Shown here piece after piece: positions 1 to 8,839 of a stretch of 64,000 bases of DNA. The position numbers and the translations under genes are program-made. Position 1 is the stretch's first letter. Each line of letters begins with the position of its first letter. The stretch is from NCBI RefSeq assembly GCF_004340945.1, contig NZ_SLYD01000003.1:186001-250000 (forward strand), written 5' to 3'. Below the pieces are notes generated by a model. That model had not been told where the DNA came from, did not search any database, and saw nothing but the letters and a program-made list of their open reading frames with translations. This DNA comes from Sphingomonas sp. PP-F2F-A104-K0414 (GTDB lineage Bacteria; Pseudomonadota; Alphaproteobacteria; Sphingomonadales; Sphingomonadaceae).

Positions 1-1836
1 CGAGGTCGCCAGCCGCTTCATGTCACCCACCGCGCGCGCAAGCATCTGGCGCCGGTCCGCCGCGACGTGCGCGAATGCATCGCCGCCACCCGCATCATCA
101 TCGCCATCATTGCCGAAATCCTGCGCGATCGTCGCGAGGAAGCCCGGCTTCTTCTCCAGATACTCGGCATGGACCTTCGCCGGATCGAGCTTGGCGCGCT
201 TGGCGGCCTCGTCGATCGCGTCCTGCAACGTGCCGAACCGGTCGACCAGCCCGATCTGGCGCGCGGTGCCGCCATCCCAGACACGGCCCTGGCCGATCTC
301 GTCCACCCGCGCCGGCGTCATCTTCCGCGATGCCGCCACGCGCGAGACGAACTGGCGATACCCGTTCTCGATCCCTGCCTGCGCGATCGCATCGAACATC
401 GGCGTGGTGCCGCCGGTGATGTCGGGCTGGCCCGACAATGGCGTGGTCTTCACGCCGTCGCTGGTCACGCCGATCTTGGCGAGCGCGTTCTCGAACGTCG
501 GAATTACGCCGAAAATGCCGATCGAGCCGGTGATCGTGCCGGGCTCTGCGAAGATCACGTCGGCCGGCGTCGACACCCAGTATCCGCCGCTGGCCGCGAG
601 GCCGCCCATCGACACGACGACGGGCAGCTTCTGACGCTTGGCTTCGAGGATCGCGAGCCGGATCTGCTCCGATGCCATCACCGACCCACCCGGTGAGTCG
701 ACGCGCACTACCAGTGCCTTGAGCGTCTTCTTGGCGAGCCCGTCGAGCACCGCCTTCTCGATCGTCTTGCCAGCCGCCTTGCCGGGGCCGCTCTCGCCGT
801 CGACGATCTCGCCGGCGATCGTGAGCACGCCGATCGAATCGCCCGCCGTGTGGAGGGGGTTGGCCTTCACCCAGGCGTCGTATTTGATCGCATTGTAATT
901 GCCCGCCGGCTTGTTGGCGTCGCTGCCCGCGATCTCCGCCACGCGCCGCCCGAAGCTGGTGCGATCGCCGAGCTTGTCGACGATGCCTGCGCGCAGGTTT
1001 GCATCGGCGATGTTGCCATTCGCCGCGAGGATGACCTTGTCGGGTGCGCTCATGAACTGCGCGATCTGCGCCTTGGGGCGTGCTTTCGCGACGGCCTCAC
1101 GCCACTGCGCGAACAACGTGCCATACAGCGCGGTGCTGGCGGCGCGCGCGTCGTCGCTCTGGTCTGCGCGCGTGTAGGGCTCGACGAACGACTTGTAGCG
1201 GCCGACGCGGTAGACGTGCGCGTTGACCCCGAGCTTGTCGATCAGACCCTTGTAATAGAGCTGGTTGCCGCCCGGCCCCATAAAGATCGTTCCGCCCAAC
1301 GGGTTGACCCAGATCTCGCTAGCATTCGCTGCGAGGCGATAGCCGCCATCGGTGTACGCAGTCGCGTAAGCCAGCACCGGCTTGCCGCTCGCGCGCACCC
1401 GCGCCAGCGCGTCGCCGACCTCGCCAAGTGCCGCCGGATACGCACCGCCGAAGCTGTCGAGATCGAGCACCACCACCTTCACGCGCGCATCGGTACGCGC
1501 GGTGTCGATCGAGCGCACCACGTCGCGCAGGCGGAACTGCCGCGTCCGGTTCTGCCCCGAGAGTGCTGCGAACGCGGCCTGTTCCTCGGGCTGCTCGACG
1601 ATCGAGCCGTTCAGGTCGAGCACCAGGGCGCCATCCTTGATCGCCGTCGTGCTCTGCCGCGCATTGAGCGCCGCGAAGATCAGCCCGAAGAACAACAGCA
1701 TCGCGATCAGGACGAGCGCGTCCTTGATCGCCACGAGGAACTTCCACACACCGCGCACGAGCCGCCATTTCTTCCGCGGCGGGCGGGCAGGGTCGACATA
1801 GGAGGGGGCGTAGGACGGCGCAGCGGTATCGGTCAT
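1..1836 (-). CDS. sppA: Signal peptide peptidase SppA, 67K type (3' end outside window)
   Basis: Membrane-bound serine protease that degrades cleaved signal peptides in the inner membrane. The reading frame is open from ATG at 1836 to the window edge (612 codons), close to the usual length of about 620, so only the last residues are missing. One N-terminal membrane helix lies at about residues 33-57. The tandem-domain 67K form carries a Lys-Ser dyad. I see the lysine at K215 in GRYKSFVEPYTR and the nucleophile at S416 in LAASGGYWVS, matching the E. coli K209/S409 contexts. The gene is divergent from groES, and the 482-nt gap between them holds two palindromic repeats and the groE promoter. 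I am confident of the family and start. Confidence 0.95.
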   Translation of the reverse strand, partial: MTDTAAPSYAPSYVDPARPPRKKWRLVRGVWKFLVAIKDALVLIAMLLFFGLIFAALNARQSTTAIKDGALVLDLNGSIVEQPEEQAAFAALSGQNRTRQFRLRDVVRSIDTARTDARVKVVVLDLDSFGGAYPAALGEVGDALARVRASGKPVLAYATAYTDGGYRLAANASEIWVNPLGGTIFMGPGGNQLYYKGLIDKLGVNAHVYRVGRYKSFVEPYTRADQSDDARAASTALYGTLFAQWREAVAKARPKAQIAQFMSAPDKVILAANGNIADANLRAGIVDKLGDRTSFGRRVAEIAGSDANKPAGNYNAIKYDAWVKANPLHTAGDSIGVLTIAGEIVDGESGPGKAAGKTIEKAVLDGLAKKTLKALVVRVDSPGGSVMASEQIRLAILEAKRQKLPVVVSMGGLAASGGYWVSTPADVIFAEPGTITGSIGIFGVIPTFENALAKIGVTSDGVKTTPLSGQPDITGGTTPMFDAIAQAGIENGYRQFVSRVAASRKMTPARVDEIGQGRVWDGGTARQIGLVDRFGTLQDAIDEAAKRAKLDPAKVHAEYLEKKPGFLATIAQDFGNDGDDDAGGGDAFAHVAADRRQMLARAVGDMKRLATS

Positions 1837-1940
1837 GGGACGAGAGCTAGAGCAACGGGGCGCACAGGTAAATGCCCTGTATTACGCGTCCAACACAGGA
1901 AGCGTTCTAGCCCTTACATCTATCCCAATCACCACGCAGT

Positions 1941-2037
1941 CCCCCTCCCGCTTGCGGGAGGGGTTAGGGGAGGGGCGTCCCACGAGCACCCGGCCAAGAA
2001 ACCCCTCCCCCGACCCCTCCCGCAAGCGGAAGGGGAG
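1941..2037. repeat. Composite inverted repeat, family A, copy 1
   Basis: The left arm contains CCCTCCCGCTTGCGGGAGG followed by GGTTAGGGGAGGGGC. The right arm is its inverse (CCCTCCCCCGACCCCTCCC, then GCAAGCGGAAGGGG). Both arms are themselves palindromic. It lies in the divergent 1837-2318 gap between sppA and groES, upstream of both genes, unlike most copies, which follow stop codons. Confidence 0.85.
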
Positions 2038-2063
2038 CAGAAGTCAGCATCCAACCGCCCAAG

Positions 2064-2142
2064 TGTTCTCCTGCGAATGCAGGAGCCCAGGATACCAGGC
2101 ACCGCCCTCCGTCACCCTGGGCCCCTGCGTGCGCAGGAGAAC
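2064..2142. repeat. Composite inverted repeat, family F, copy 1
   Basis: The arms are TGTTCTCCTGCGAATGCAGG...GCCCAGG and CCTGGGCCCCTGCG...GCAGGAGAAC, in inverted orientation around a 20-25 nt centre. It sits 26 nt after a family A element and about 80 nt upstream of the groES promoter. Confidence 0.8.
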
Positions 2143-2221
2143 GGCACTGCTGTCGTTCGACCCCCTCAGCCACGATGCCCGAATACCACGCCCGCCCGAA
2201 AAAATTTCACCCCCGGAACCT

Positions 2222-2250
2222 TTGACATGCCGCACCCCGAGGCACATATG
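2222..2250 (+). promoter_or_regulatory. Probable groESL promoter
   Basis: A perfect TTGACA (2222-2227) is followed after 17 nt by CATATG (2245-2250). It lies just upstream of the CIRCE-like operator, so the transcription start would fall at or in the operator. The -10 match is imperfect. A heat-shock sigma-32 promoter may overlap it, but I cannot separate the two by eye. Confidence 0.55.
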
Positions 2251-2257
2251 CCGTCCG

Positions 2258-2284
2258 TTGGCACTCGATAACCTCGAGTGCCAG
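2258..2284 (+). promoter_or_regulatory. CIRCE operator (HrcA binding site)
   Basis: TTGGCACTC-N9-GAGTGCCAG is a near-perfect 9-bp inverted repeat with the exact 9-nt spacer of CIRCE (consensus TTAGCACTC-N9-GAGTGCTAA). It lies 35 nt upstream of the chosen groES start. HrcA binding here represses groESL until heat shock. The hrcA gene is not in the window. Confidence 0.93.
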
Positions 2285-2318
2285 AAATCTGTCACAATCC
2301 CAAAAGGACATGGACCCC

Positions 2319-2606
2319 ATGAACTTTCGTCCGTTGCATGATCGCGTGCTGGTGAAGCGCCTCGAAGCCGAAGAGAAGACGGCTGGCGGCATCATCATCC
2401 CCGACACCGCCAAGGAAAAGCCGCAGGAAGGCGAAGTCGTCGCCATCGGCACCGGCACTCGCGCCGAGAACGGCACGATCACCCCGCTCGACGTCAAGAC
2501 CGGCGACAAGATCCTGTTCGGCAAATGGTCGGGCACCGAGGTCAAGGTCGACGGCGAAGACCTGTTGATCATGAAGGAATCCGACATCCTCGGGATCGTC
2601 GGCTAA
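2319..2606 (+). CDS. groS: Co-chaperonin GroES
   Basis: Ten-kDa co-chaperonin that caps the GroEL ring in the cytoplasm. The protein is 95 aa, beginning [14 protein letters not shown], with the mobile-loop region [17 protein letters not shown] and the C-terminal [15 protein letters not shown] typical of the family. I start at 2319 rather than the in-frame ATG at 2310. The ribosome site AAAAGGA (2302-2308) is 10 nt before 2319 but only 1 nt before 2310, and GroES proteins normally begin at the MxFRPLHDR residues. It is the first gene of the CIRCE-controlled groESL operon. A palindromic repeat separates it from groEL. Confidence 0.97.
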   Translation: MNFRPLHDRVLVKRLEAEEKTAGGIIIPDTAKEKPQEGEVVAIGTGTRAENGTITPLDVKTGDKILFGKWSGTEVKVDGEDLLIMKESDILGIVG

Positions 2607-2615
2607 CCACCTTCT

Positions 2616-4349
<1,734 letters not shown>

Positions 4350-4356
4350 TTTTCGA

Positions 4357-4380
4357 CCGGGGCAGGGCAACCTGCCCCGG
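4357..4380 (+). other. Perfect GNRA-loop hairpin after groEL
   Basis: CCGGGGCAGG-GCAA-CCTGCCCCGG is a 10-bp perfect stem with a GCAA tetraloop, 7 nt after the groEL stop. There is no T tract, so it is more likely an mRNA 3'-end stabiliser or a pause site than the terminator. Confidence 0.7.
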
Positions 4381-4486
4381 ACAGAAGATCAGAACGGCCG
4401 GCGGGCTGGGCGGCGAAGCCCCCAGGCCCGTCCGACGAAAAGGGCCGGCTTTGCCGGTCCTCCGTTCCGAACACACCGACCAAAGC

Positions 4487-4520
4487 AAAGGGCCGGGGAG
4501 CAATCCCCGGCCCTTTGTTT
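4487..4520 (+). terminator. Rho-independent terminator of groESL
   Basis: A 13-bp perfect stem (AAAGGGCCGGGGA / TCCCCGGCCCTTT) closes a GCAA tetraloop and is followed by GTTTG. It lies between groEL and the Uma2 gene and is the best terminator for the operon. Confidence 0.88.
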
Positions 4521-4549
4521 GTCCGCGCGAAAGGTATACCTTGTGGCGC

Positions 4550-5119
4550 ATGACCGCGCTCCGCCTCGATCCCGCCTATCGCCGAGTCGAAGTCGACGAA
4601 TTCCTCGACATGGATTTCGGCGGCGCGAAGGCCGAGCTCGAAGACGGACTGATCTACATGATGGCTGGCGGCAACGAGGCGCACGCCCGCATCGCCATGA
4701 ACCTTGCAAATTATATCGGCCCCAAGTTGCGCGGCACGGGCTGCCGCCCCTATGGCTCCGACTTTGCCACTCGCACTGGCGAGCGGTCGGTACGATTTCC
4801 CGACCTCAGCATCTACTGCAACAACCCGTCGGCCCCCGGCAACGACCGCAAGAAGCTTCTCGGTGACCCACAGGTCGTGTTCGAGGTGCTCTCGCCGTCG
4901 ACCTCCTCCTACGACCAGAAGGTCAAGCTCGAGGAGTATCGCGAGCTGGAAGGCACCCGCGAGATCATCCTCGTCGACCCGACCGACGAACGCATCCGCC
5001 TTGTCCGGCGCACGCCGAGCGGCGGATGGACCGACGACTGGCTGCGCGATCGTACCGATCTCCACATCCCATCGCTCGACCTGACCATCCCGCATGACGA
5101 GATCTTCGCCCGCGATTGA
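4550..5119 (+). CDS. Uma2 family (DUF820) restriction-endonuclease-like protein
   Basis: PD-(D/E)xK-fold protein of the Uma2 family. The biological role of these proteins is unknown. The 189-aa product shows the family motifs: MMAGGNEAHARIAMNL near the N terminus, FPDLSIYC with the candidate metal-binding Asp, FEVLSPSTSSYDQKVK with Glu and Lys, and KLEEYRELEGTREIILVDP. The frame is open upstream to 4451, but that extension would cross the groESL terminator, so I start at ATG 4550. It is a lone gene with no methylase or toxin-antitoxin partner. It could be a domesticated nuclease. Confidence 0.85.
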   Translation: MTALRLDPAYRRVEVDEFLDMDFGGAKAELEDGLIYMMAGGNEAHARIAMNLANYIGPKLRGTGCRPYGSDFATRTGERSVRFPDLSIYCNNPSAPGNDRKKLLGDPQVVFEVLSPSTSSYDQKVKLEEYRELEGTREIILVDPTDERIRLVRRTPSGGWTDDWLRDRTDLHIPSLDLTIPHDEIFARD

Positions 5120-5291
5120 GGCGCTCGACGTCCCACGACTGCTTTCTGCAGGCAAGAGATCGGCAAAGGCTGGCCAATCCAGCGCCGGCAGTTTCTGGCA
5201 GTTCCAACGCGTTGCGCGGTCGTGCAACCAGAACGCCATCCTGATGTAAGTGAAGGGTGCAACCGCGCCGCGTTCGCGCTACCATCACGGC

Positions 5292-6239
5292 ATGACCGCA
5301 GGACGCATCGAGCAGTTGACCGAAGCCCAGCGCGCCTGCCTGCGATTGGTGTTGACCCACCATAACTCGAAGGAGATTGCCGCGATCTTCGGCGTCTCGC
5401 CGTCGGCGATCGACAAGCGGATCGAGCGCGCCATCCAGATTCTCGGCGTCGGCACGCGGTTCGAAGCCGCGCGGCGCCTGCAGGAGCACGAGCAGGGCGT
5501 GACCGGCGACACCGTGCTGGTTCGTGAACCAACCGAGGCGGAAGAGCCTGCGCCCACATACGAACGGCTACCATCCGAACCATTCGACGTTCCCAATCCC
5601 CCCTCCAGCACTCCAGACAGAGCTCAGATCGAGCCGTGGGGGCTTGTTCGCCGCTTCTTCGGAATCTCCGGGGAAAGCGGATCGACGGGAGTGGCCCGCA
5701 ATCGATTTTCGGTTGGCGACAGGATAATCAGACTTCTCGCTCTCATGGGCCTGATCGCCGTCACCTCGATGGCGCTTGTGAACATGGCGATGACGATGAC
5801 CAGTCTGTTGCGATCGAACCGAGACCGTGGCGCTCCCGTACACGGCACCGCAACGACGGTGCCAACGGGGAGAACGACGATGCTGAAACAACGACGCGAC
5901 GCGACCGACAAGGTCACGATCGATTTTCTGAAGGCCGAGGCGGCCGTCGATCACGCGGCGATGCTCGCGGCATCGTGCGTATCGACGTTGTTGCAGCAGC
6001 GTGTCGCCGCCAACCTGCCTGTCGGCACCGGCGTCGCGGCGTTGCAGATGGTATCGCAAGCCTCGCTCGATATCATCAACGCCCGCCAGCGCTTCGTCGA
6101 GGCGCATCGTGCGCTAGTCGACGTGCGCGCCGAAATCGGTCTTGGGCAGTTCTACGGGTATGGCGACACCGCGGAATGTCCGCCGAACGAAGGTGCGTTG
6201 CGCGCCGAGACGCCGGTTCGCCTCGCGGCAGTGGCCTGA
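5292..6239 (+). CDS. Membrane-anchored helix-turn-helix protein (LuxR-type HTH)
   Basis: The 315-aa protein has three parts. Residues 1-65 form a GerE/LuxR-like HTH (LTEAQRACLRLVLTHHNSKE, then IAAIFGVSPSAIDKRIERAI). Residues 70-140 form a Pro-rich linker. One hydrophobic helix lies at about residues 146-168 (LLALMGLIAVTSMALV). The remaining 140 residues, predominantly helix-forming, would lie outside the cytoplasmic membrane. This HTH-TM-extracytoplasmic layout suggests a one-component transmembrane regulator of the ToxR/CadC style with a different HTH. That is inference from the layout. The start at 5292 places MTAGRIEQLT directly before the HTH; the frame is open to 5250. It lies upstream of a small membrane protein and a MarR-like regulator on the same strand. 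Confidence 0.7.
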   Translation: MTAGRIEQLTEAQRACLRLVLTHHNSKEIAAIFGVSPSAIDKRIERAIQILGVGTRFEAARRLQEHEQGVTGDTVLVREPTEAEEPAPTYERLPSEPFDVPNPPSSTPDRAQIEPWGLVRRFFGISGESGSTGVARNRFSVGDRIIRLLALMGLIAVTSMALVNMAMTMTSLLRSNRDRGAPVHGTATTVPTGRTTMLKQRRDATDKVTIDFLKAEAAVDHAAMLAASCVSTLLQQRVAANLPVGTGVAALQMVSQASLDIINARQRFVEAHRALVDVRAEIGLGQFYGYGDTAECPPNEGALRAETPVRLAAVA

Positions 6240-6273
6240 ACGGCCGGTTTCGGTCCTGCTTTGGAGGTAAGAG

Positions 6274-6732
6274 TTGGATCGGGTCTGGTTGTTCTACGCG
6301 ATACAGGTGGCCGCGTCCGGCTATGCCCTTCTGCGGGGCGGGGCGCCGGAGCGATTGACGGGGTTGGCGCTGCTGCTCGCAGCGGTATCGACCGGCCTCG
6401 TCCAGCGGGATATTCCGGTCCTGTTCGTAGGACTGGAGGGAGGCGTGATGATCGTCGACCTCGTCCTGCTGGCGGTGATGATCGCGATCACGCTCAAGGC
6501 CGATCGGTTCTGGCCGGCTTGGGCAACCGCACTTCACGCGTTGGGGACGGGGGCTCATCTGGCTCGAGCGATGAGCCCTGACGTCATCCGGCTCGTCTAC
6601 GCTGTCCTCTCCGCGGCCTGGAGCTATCCCATCGTCCTGCTTCTCGTGATCGGGACAGTCAGGCACTCGCGCAGGATCCGGGCACGTGGCTGGGATCTCG
6701 ACTGGAGTCGCCAGGACCCGACCCTCCGCTGA
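6274..6732 (+). CDS. Small integral membrane protein, unknown function
   Basis: Not recognised. The 152-aa protein has about four hydrophobic segments (around residues 5-20, 30-42, 55-75 and 110-130) and a basic, cytoplasmic-looking tail (RHSRRIRARGWDLDW). The start codon is TTG, supported by a strong ribosome site GGAGGT at 6263-6268 with a 5-nt gap. It follows the membrane-anchored HTH gene by 34 nt and precedes a MarR-like gene by 20 nt, so the three probably form one transcript. It could be the membrane partner of that regulator. I see no enzymatic motif. Confidence 0.6.
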   Translation: MDRVWLFYAIQVAASGYALLRGGAPERLTGLALLLAAVSTGLVQRDIPVLFVGLEGGVMIVDLVLLAVMIAITLKADRFWPAWATALHALGTGAHLARAMSPDVIRLVYAVLSAAWSYPIVLLLVIGTVRHSRRIRARGWDLDWSRQDPTLR

Positions 6733-6752
6733 AGCATATTCGGAAGACGTTT

Positions 6753-7190
6753 ATGACTTACGCAATTGCTGTGGTGCCCATCACGGCCGCCAAGCGCGTG
6801 GCCTTTCTACCGGTCGGCGTGTCTATTGCCGATCCGGCGCCCGGTGGGGTCTCCTCGCCGGCACTGGTGGAGGTGGCCAAGCGCCTGTATACTATGAGAA
6901 AGGTTCGCGACGACCTGCTCGGCGAAACGCTGTTTTCGGAACCCGCATGGGACATCCTGCTGGATCTGTTCATTTCGGATCACGAGCGTCGCCAACTCAG
7001 CGTCTCGGCCGTCTGTATCGGTGCGCGTGCGCCTTCGGCCACCGCGCTGCGCTATTTGGCAATGTTGCAGGACGCCAATCTGGTCGAACGGACGCGCGAC
7101 GAGCGCGATGGGCGCCGCTCGCACGTCCAACTGACCGTGCTCGGACGGCGACGGATGGCGAACCTATTGGCGCAGTTGGTCGCAAAATAA
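6753..7190 (+). CDS. MarR-like winged-helix transcriptional regulator
   Basis: A 145-aa protein with a C-terminal winged helix. LSVSAVCIGARAPSATALRY is the helix-turn-helix and VERTRDERDGRRSHVQLTVL is the basic wing with the DxRDGR motif of MarR proteins. The first 45 residues are variable and the core LFSEPAWDILLDLFISDHER follows. Sphingomonads carry many paralogues of this short type. It is the third gene of the 5292-7190 set and is likely regulated with it. The ligand is unknown. Confidence 0.75.
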   Translation: MTYAIAVVPITAAKRVAFLPVGVSIADPAPGGVSSPALVEVAKRLYTMRKVRDDLLGETLFSEPAWDILLDLFISDHERRQLSVSAVCIGARAPSATALRYLAMLQDANLVERTRDERDGRRSHVQLTVLGRRRMANLLAQLVAK

Positions 7191-7264
7191 CGACTGGAGG
7201 CTCGACCAGGGCGGTGGCTGACACGTCGTGGCAATGGTCGCGGGACGACGGGCGAGCCGTTTTT

Positions 7265-7338
7265 TGGAGCGGGTAACGGGAATCGAACCCGTGTATTCAG
7301 CTTGGAAGGCTGCTGTACTACCATTGTACTATACCCGC
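7265..7338 (-). tRNA. tRNA-Gly (TCC anticodon)
   Basis: Read on the minus strand, the acceptor arms GCGGGTA and TACCCGC pair over 7 bp. The D loop has AATGGTAGT, the anticodon loop reads CTTCCAA (TCC), the T arm is ACGGGTTCGATTCCCGT, and the CCA end is encoded at 7265-7267. Confidence 0.97.
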
Positions 7339-7454
7339 CCGACGCCTGAGCGAGCGGTTGGACTAGCGTCGCGATGCGCTCGGCGCAAGCGTCCGTATAG
7401 GTGCTGCCGAACATGCTTCACGCCTTGATTACCATATTGCGCTAGGCCGATGGG

Positions 7455-8729
7455 ATGGACCACGACCCAGCGATTACCGTTCCCGCCACCATCGATCCCC
7501 GGCCGAAATCGGCGGTCAGCCACGGCGCTGGGCTGTCGGGACTGTTGGGCGTACTCGTCTGGATCGCCGTCGCCCGCCATTACGGCATGGACGGGCCGTA
7601 TTCGGCGCTGATCAACGTCGCGGCGTGCGGCTTGCCGATGATCGCTTGGTCGCTACTGGTCGACAAGGTGCATTTGAGCCCGAGCACGGGAGTTGACTGG
7701 ACGGCTGGCAAATCGTGGCGCGAGATGCTCGACACGAGTCTAACCAAGCTGGCCGGGCTATGGGCGACCTGGGCCGCGATCGCGGTGATCTATGGCGCCG
7801 GGCGCTTCTATTGGCAGGGTAATTTCGCGTTTGCGATGTGGTGCTTCACCAATGCCGCGCCGATCCTGTTCGTGGTCTCGATCCCCTATGTGCTTTGGAT
7901 CGACCGCTATCTGGTCGAGCCGCGCGACGGTGCCTGGCATCTCGGCGCCTGGATGACCGGGCAGGCGGGTGTCGACCGCGAGGCGATCTACGGCCATCTC
8001 CGCGCCTGGGGGGTGAAGACGTTCTTCCTCGCCTTCATGCTGGCGATCGTGCCGCCGGGGTTCGGCGATTTTGTTCGCGGCGACGCCGCATCGGTGCTGC
8101 GCGATCCGGTTGCCTTGTCGAGCTGGCTGGTGACGTTGATGTTCCTGATCGACGTGGCGTTCGCGACGGTCGGCTATCTGCTGACCTTTCGTCCGCTCGA
8201 TTCGCACATCCGCAGCGCCAACCCGTTCGCGGCGGCGTGGATGCCTGCACTGATGTGCTACCCGCCGTTCATCCTGATGACCCCCGGCGGACCGCTCGAT
8301 TATCATCCGGGCACGTCGGACTGGGCGTACTGGTTCCAGGGGTATCCGATCCTGTTGGCGCTGATCGGCGCGGTGCTGGTCGGGCTGACCGCGATCTACG
8401 CCTGGGCGACGATGGCGTTCGGCTTTCGCTTCTCCAACCTCACCAACCGCGGGATCCTGACGCATGGGCCCTACGCGGTGTCGCGGCATCCTGCGTATCT
8501 GTCGAAGAACGTCTTCTGGTGGATCTCGACGATCCCCGTGCTGACGCTAGGCAGCGTCGTCGACGCGGCGCGTGCAACGCTGCTGATGGCGGCGGTCAGC
8601 GGGGTGTATTACTGGCGCGCCAAGACCGAGGAGCGGCACCTGAAGCTCGACCCGGACTACCGCGCGTATTTCGACTGGATGACGCGCAACGGCTTGGTGC
8701 CGCGGCTGTTCGCGAGACTACGCGGCTAA
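7455..8729 (+). CDS. Isoprenylcysteine carboxyl methyltransferase-like membrane methyltransferase
   Basis: A 424-aa polytopic membrane protein. The C-terminal domain from about residue 330 shows the ICMT/phospholipid methyltransferase signature (LTHGPYAVSRHPAYLSKN) and the distal SAM-binding segment (WRAKTEERHLKLDPDYRAYF). The N-terminal 320 residues hold about seven hydrophobic helices, more than minimal bacterial ICMT homologues have. The substrate cannot be told from sequence; lipids or small molecules are the usual choices for bacterial members. It converges on gshA, and a family A repeat fills the gap between the two stop codons. Confidence 0.8.
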   Translation: MDHDPAITVPATIDPRPKSAVSHGAGLSGLLGVLVWIAVARHYGMDGPYSALINVAACGLPMIAWSLLVDKVHLSPSTGVDWTAGKSWREMLDTSLTKLAGLWATWAAIAVIYGAGRFYWQGNFAFAMWCFTNAAPILFVVSIPYVLWIDRYLVEPRDGAWHLGAWMTGQAGVDREAIYGHLRAWGVKTFFLAFMLAIVPPGFGDFVRGDAASVLRDPVALSSWLVTLMFLIDVAFATVGYLLTFRPLDSHIRSANPFAAAWMPALMCYPPFILMTPGGPLDYHPGTSDWAYWFQGYPILLALIGAVLVGLTAIYAWATMAFGFRFSNLTNRGILTHGPYAVSRHPAYLSKNVFWWISTIPVLTLGSVVDAARATLLMAAVSGVYYWRAKTEERHLKLDPDYRAYFDWMTRNGLVPRLFARLRG

Positions 8730-8730
8730 T

Positions 8731-8837
8731 TCCCTTCCCGCTTGCGAGAGGGGTTAGGGGAGGGGCTGACTTGGGCCTCTAGCGCGACATCCGTGGCCAA
8801 GCCCTCCCCCGACCCCTCCCGCAAGTGGGAGGGGAGG
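8731..8837. repeat. Composite inverted repeat, family A, copy 2 (convergent gap)
   Basis: It starts 1 nt after the stop of the methyltransferase gene and ends 2 nt before the gshA stop, so it fills the whole 110-nt convergent gap. The arms are CCCTTCCCGCTTGCGAGAGG...GGGGAGGGGC and the inverse. It is a plausible bidirectional terminator. Confidence 0.85.
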
Positions 8838-8839
8838 AG

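Noticed and set aside
1941..2142. CRISPR array suspected from the repeated GC-rich blocks
   Set aside because: The blocks are inverted, not direct, repeats; they have no regular unique spacers and no cas genes are nearby.
4451..4549. N-terminal extension of the Uma2 protein
   Set aside because: It would be translated through the groESL terminator hairpin and lacks family similarity.
4550..5119. Uma2 gene as part of a restriction-modification or toxin-antitoxin locus
   Set aside because: There is no methylase, specificity gene or antitoxin-like neighbour, so I treat it as a lone gene.
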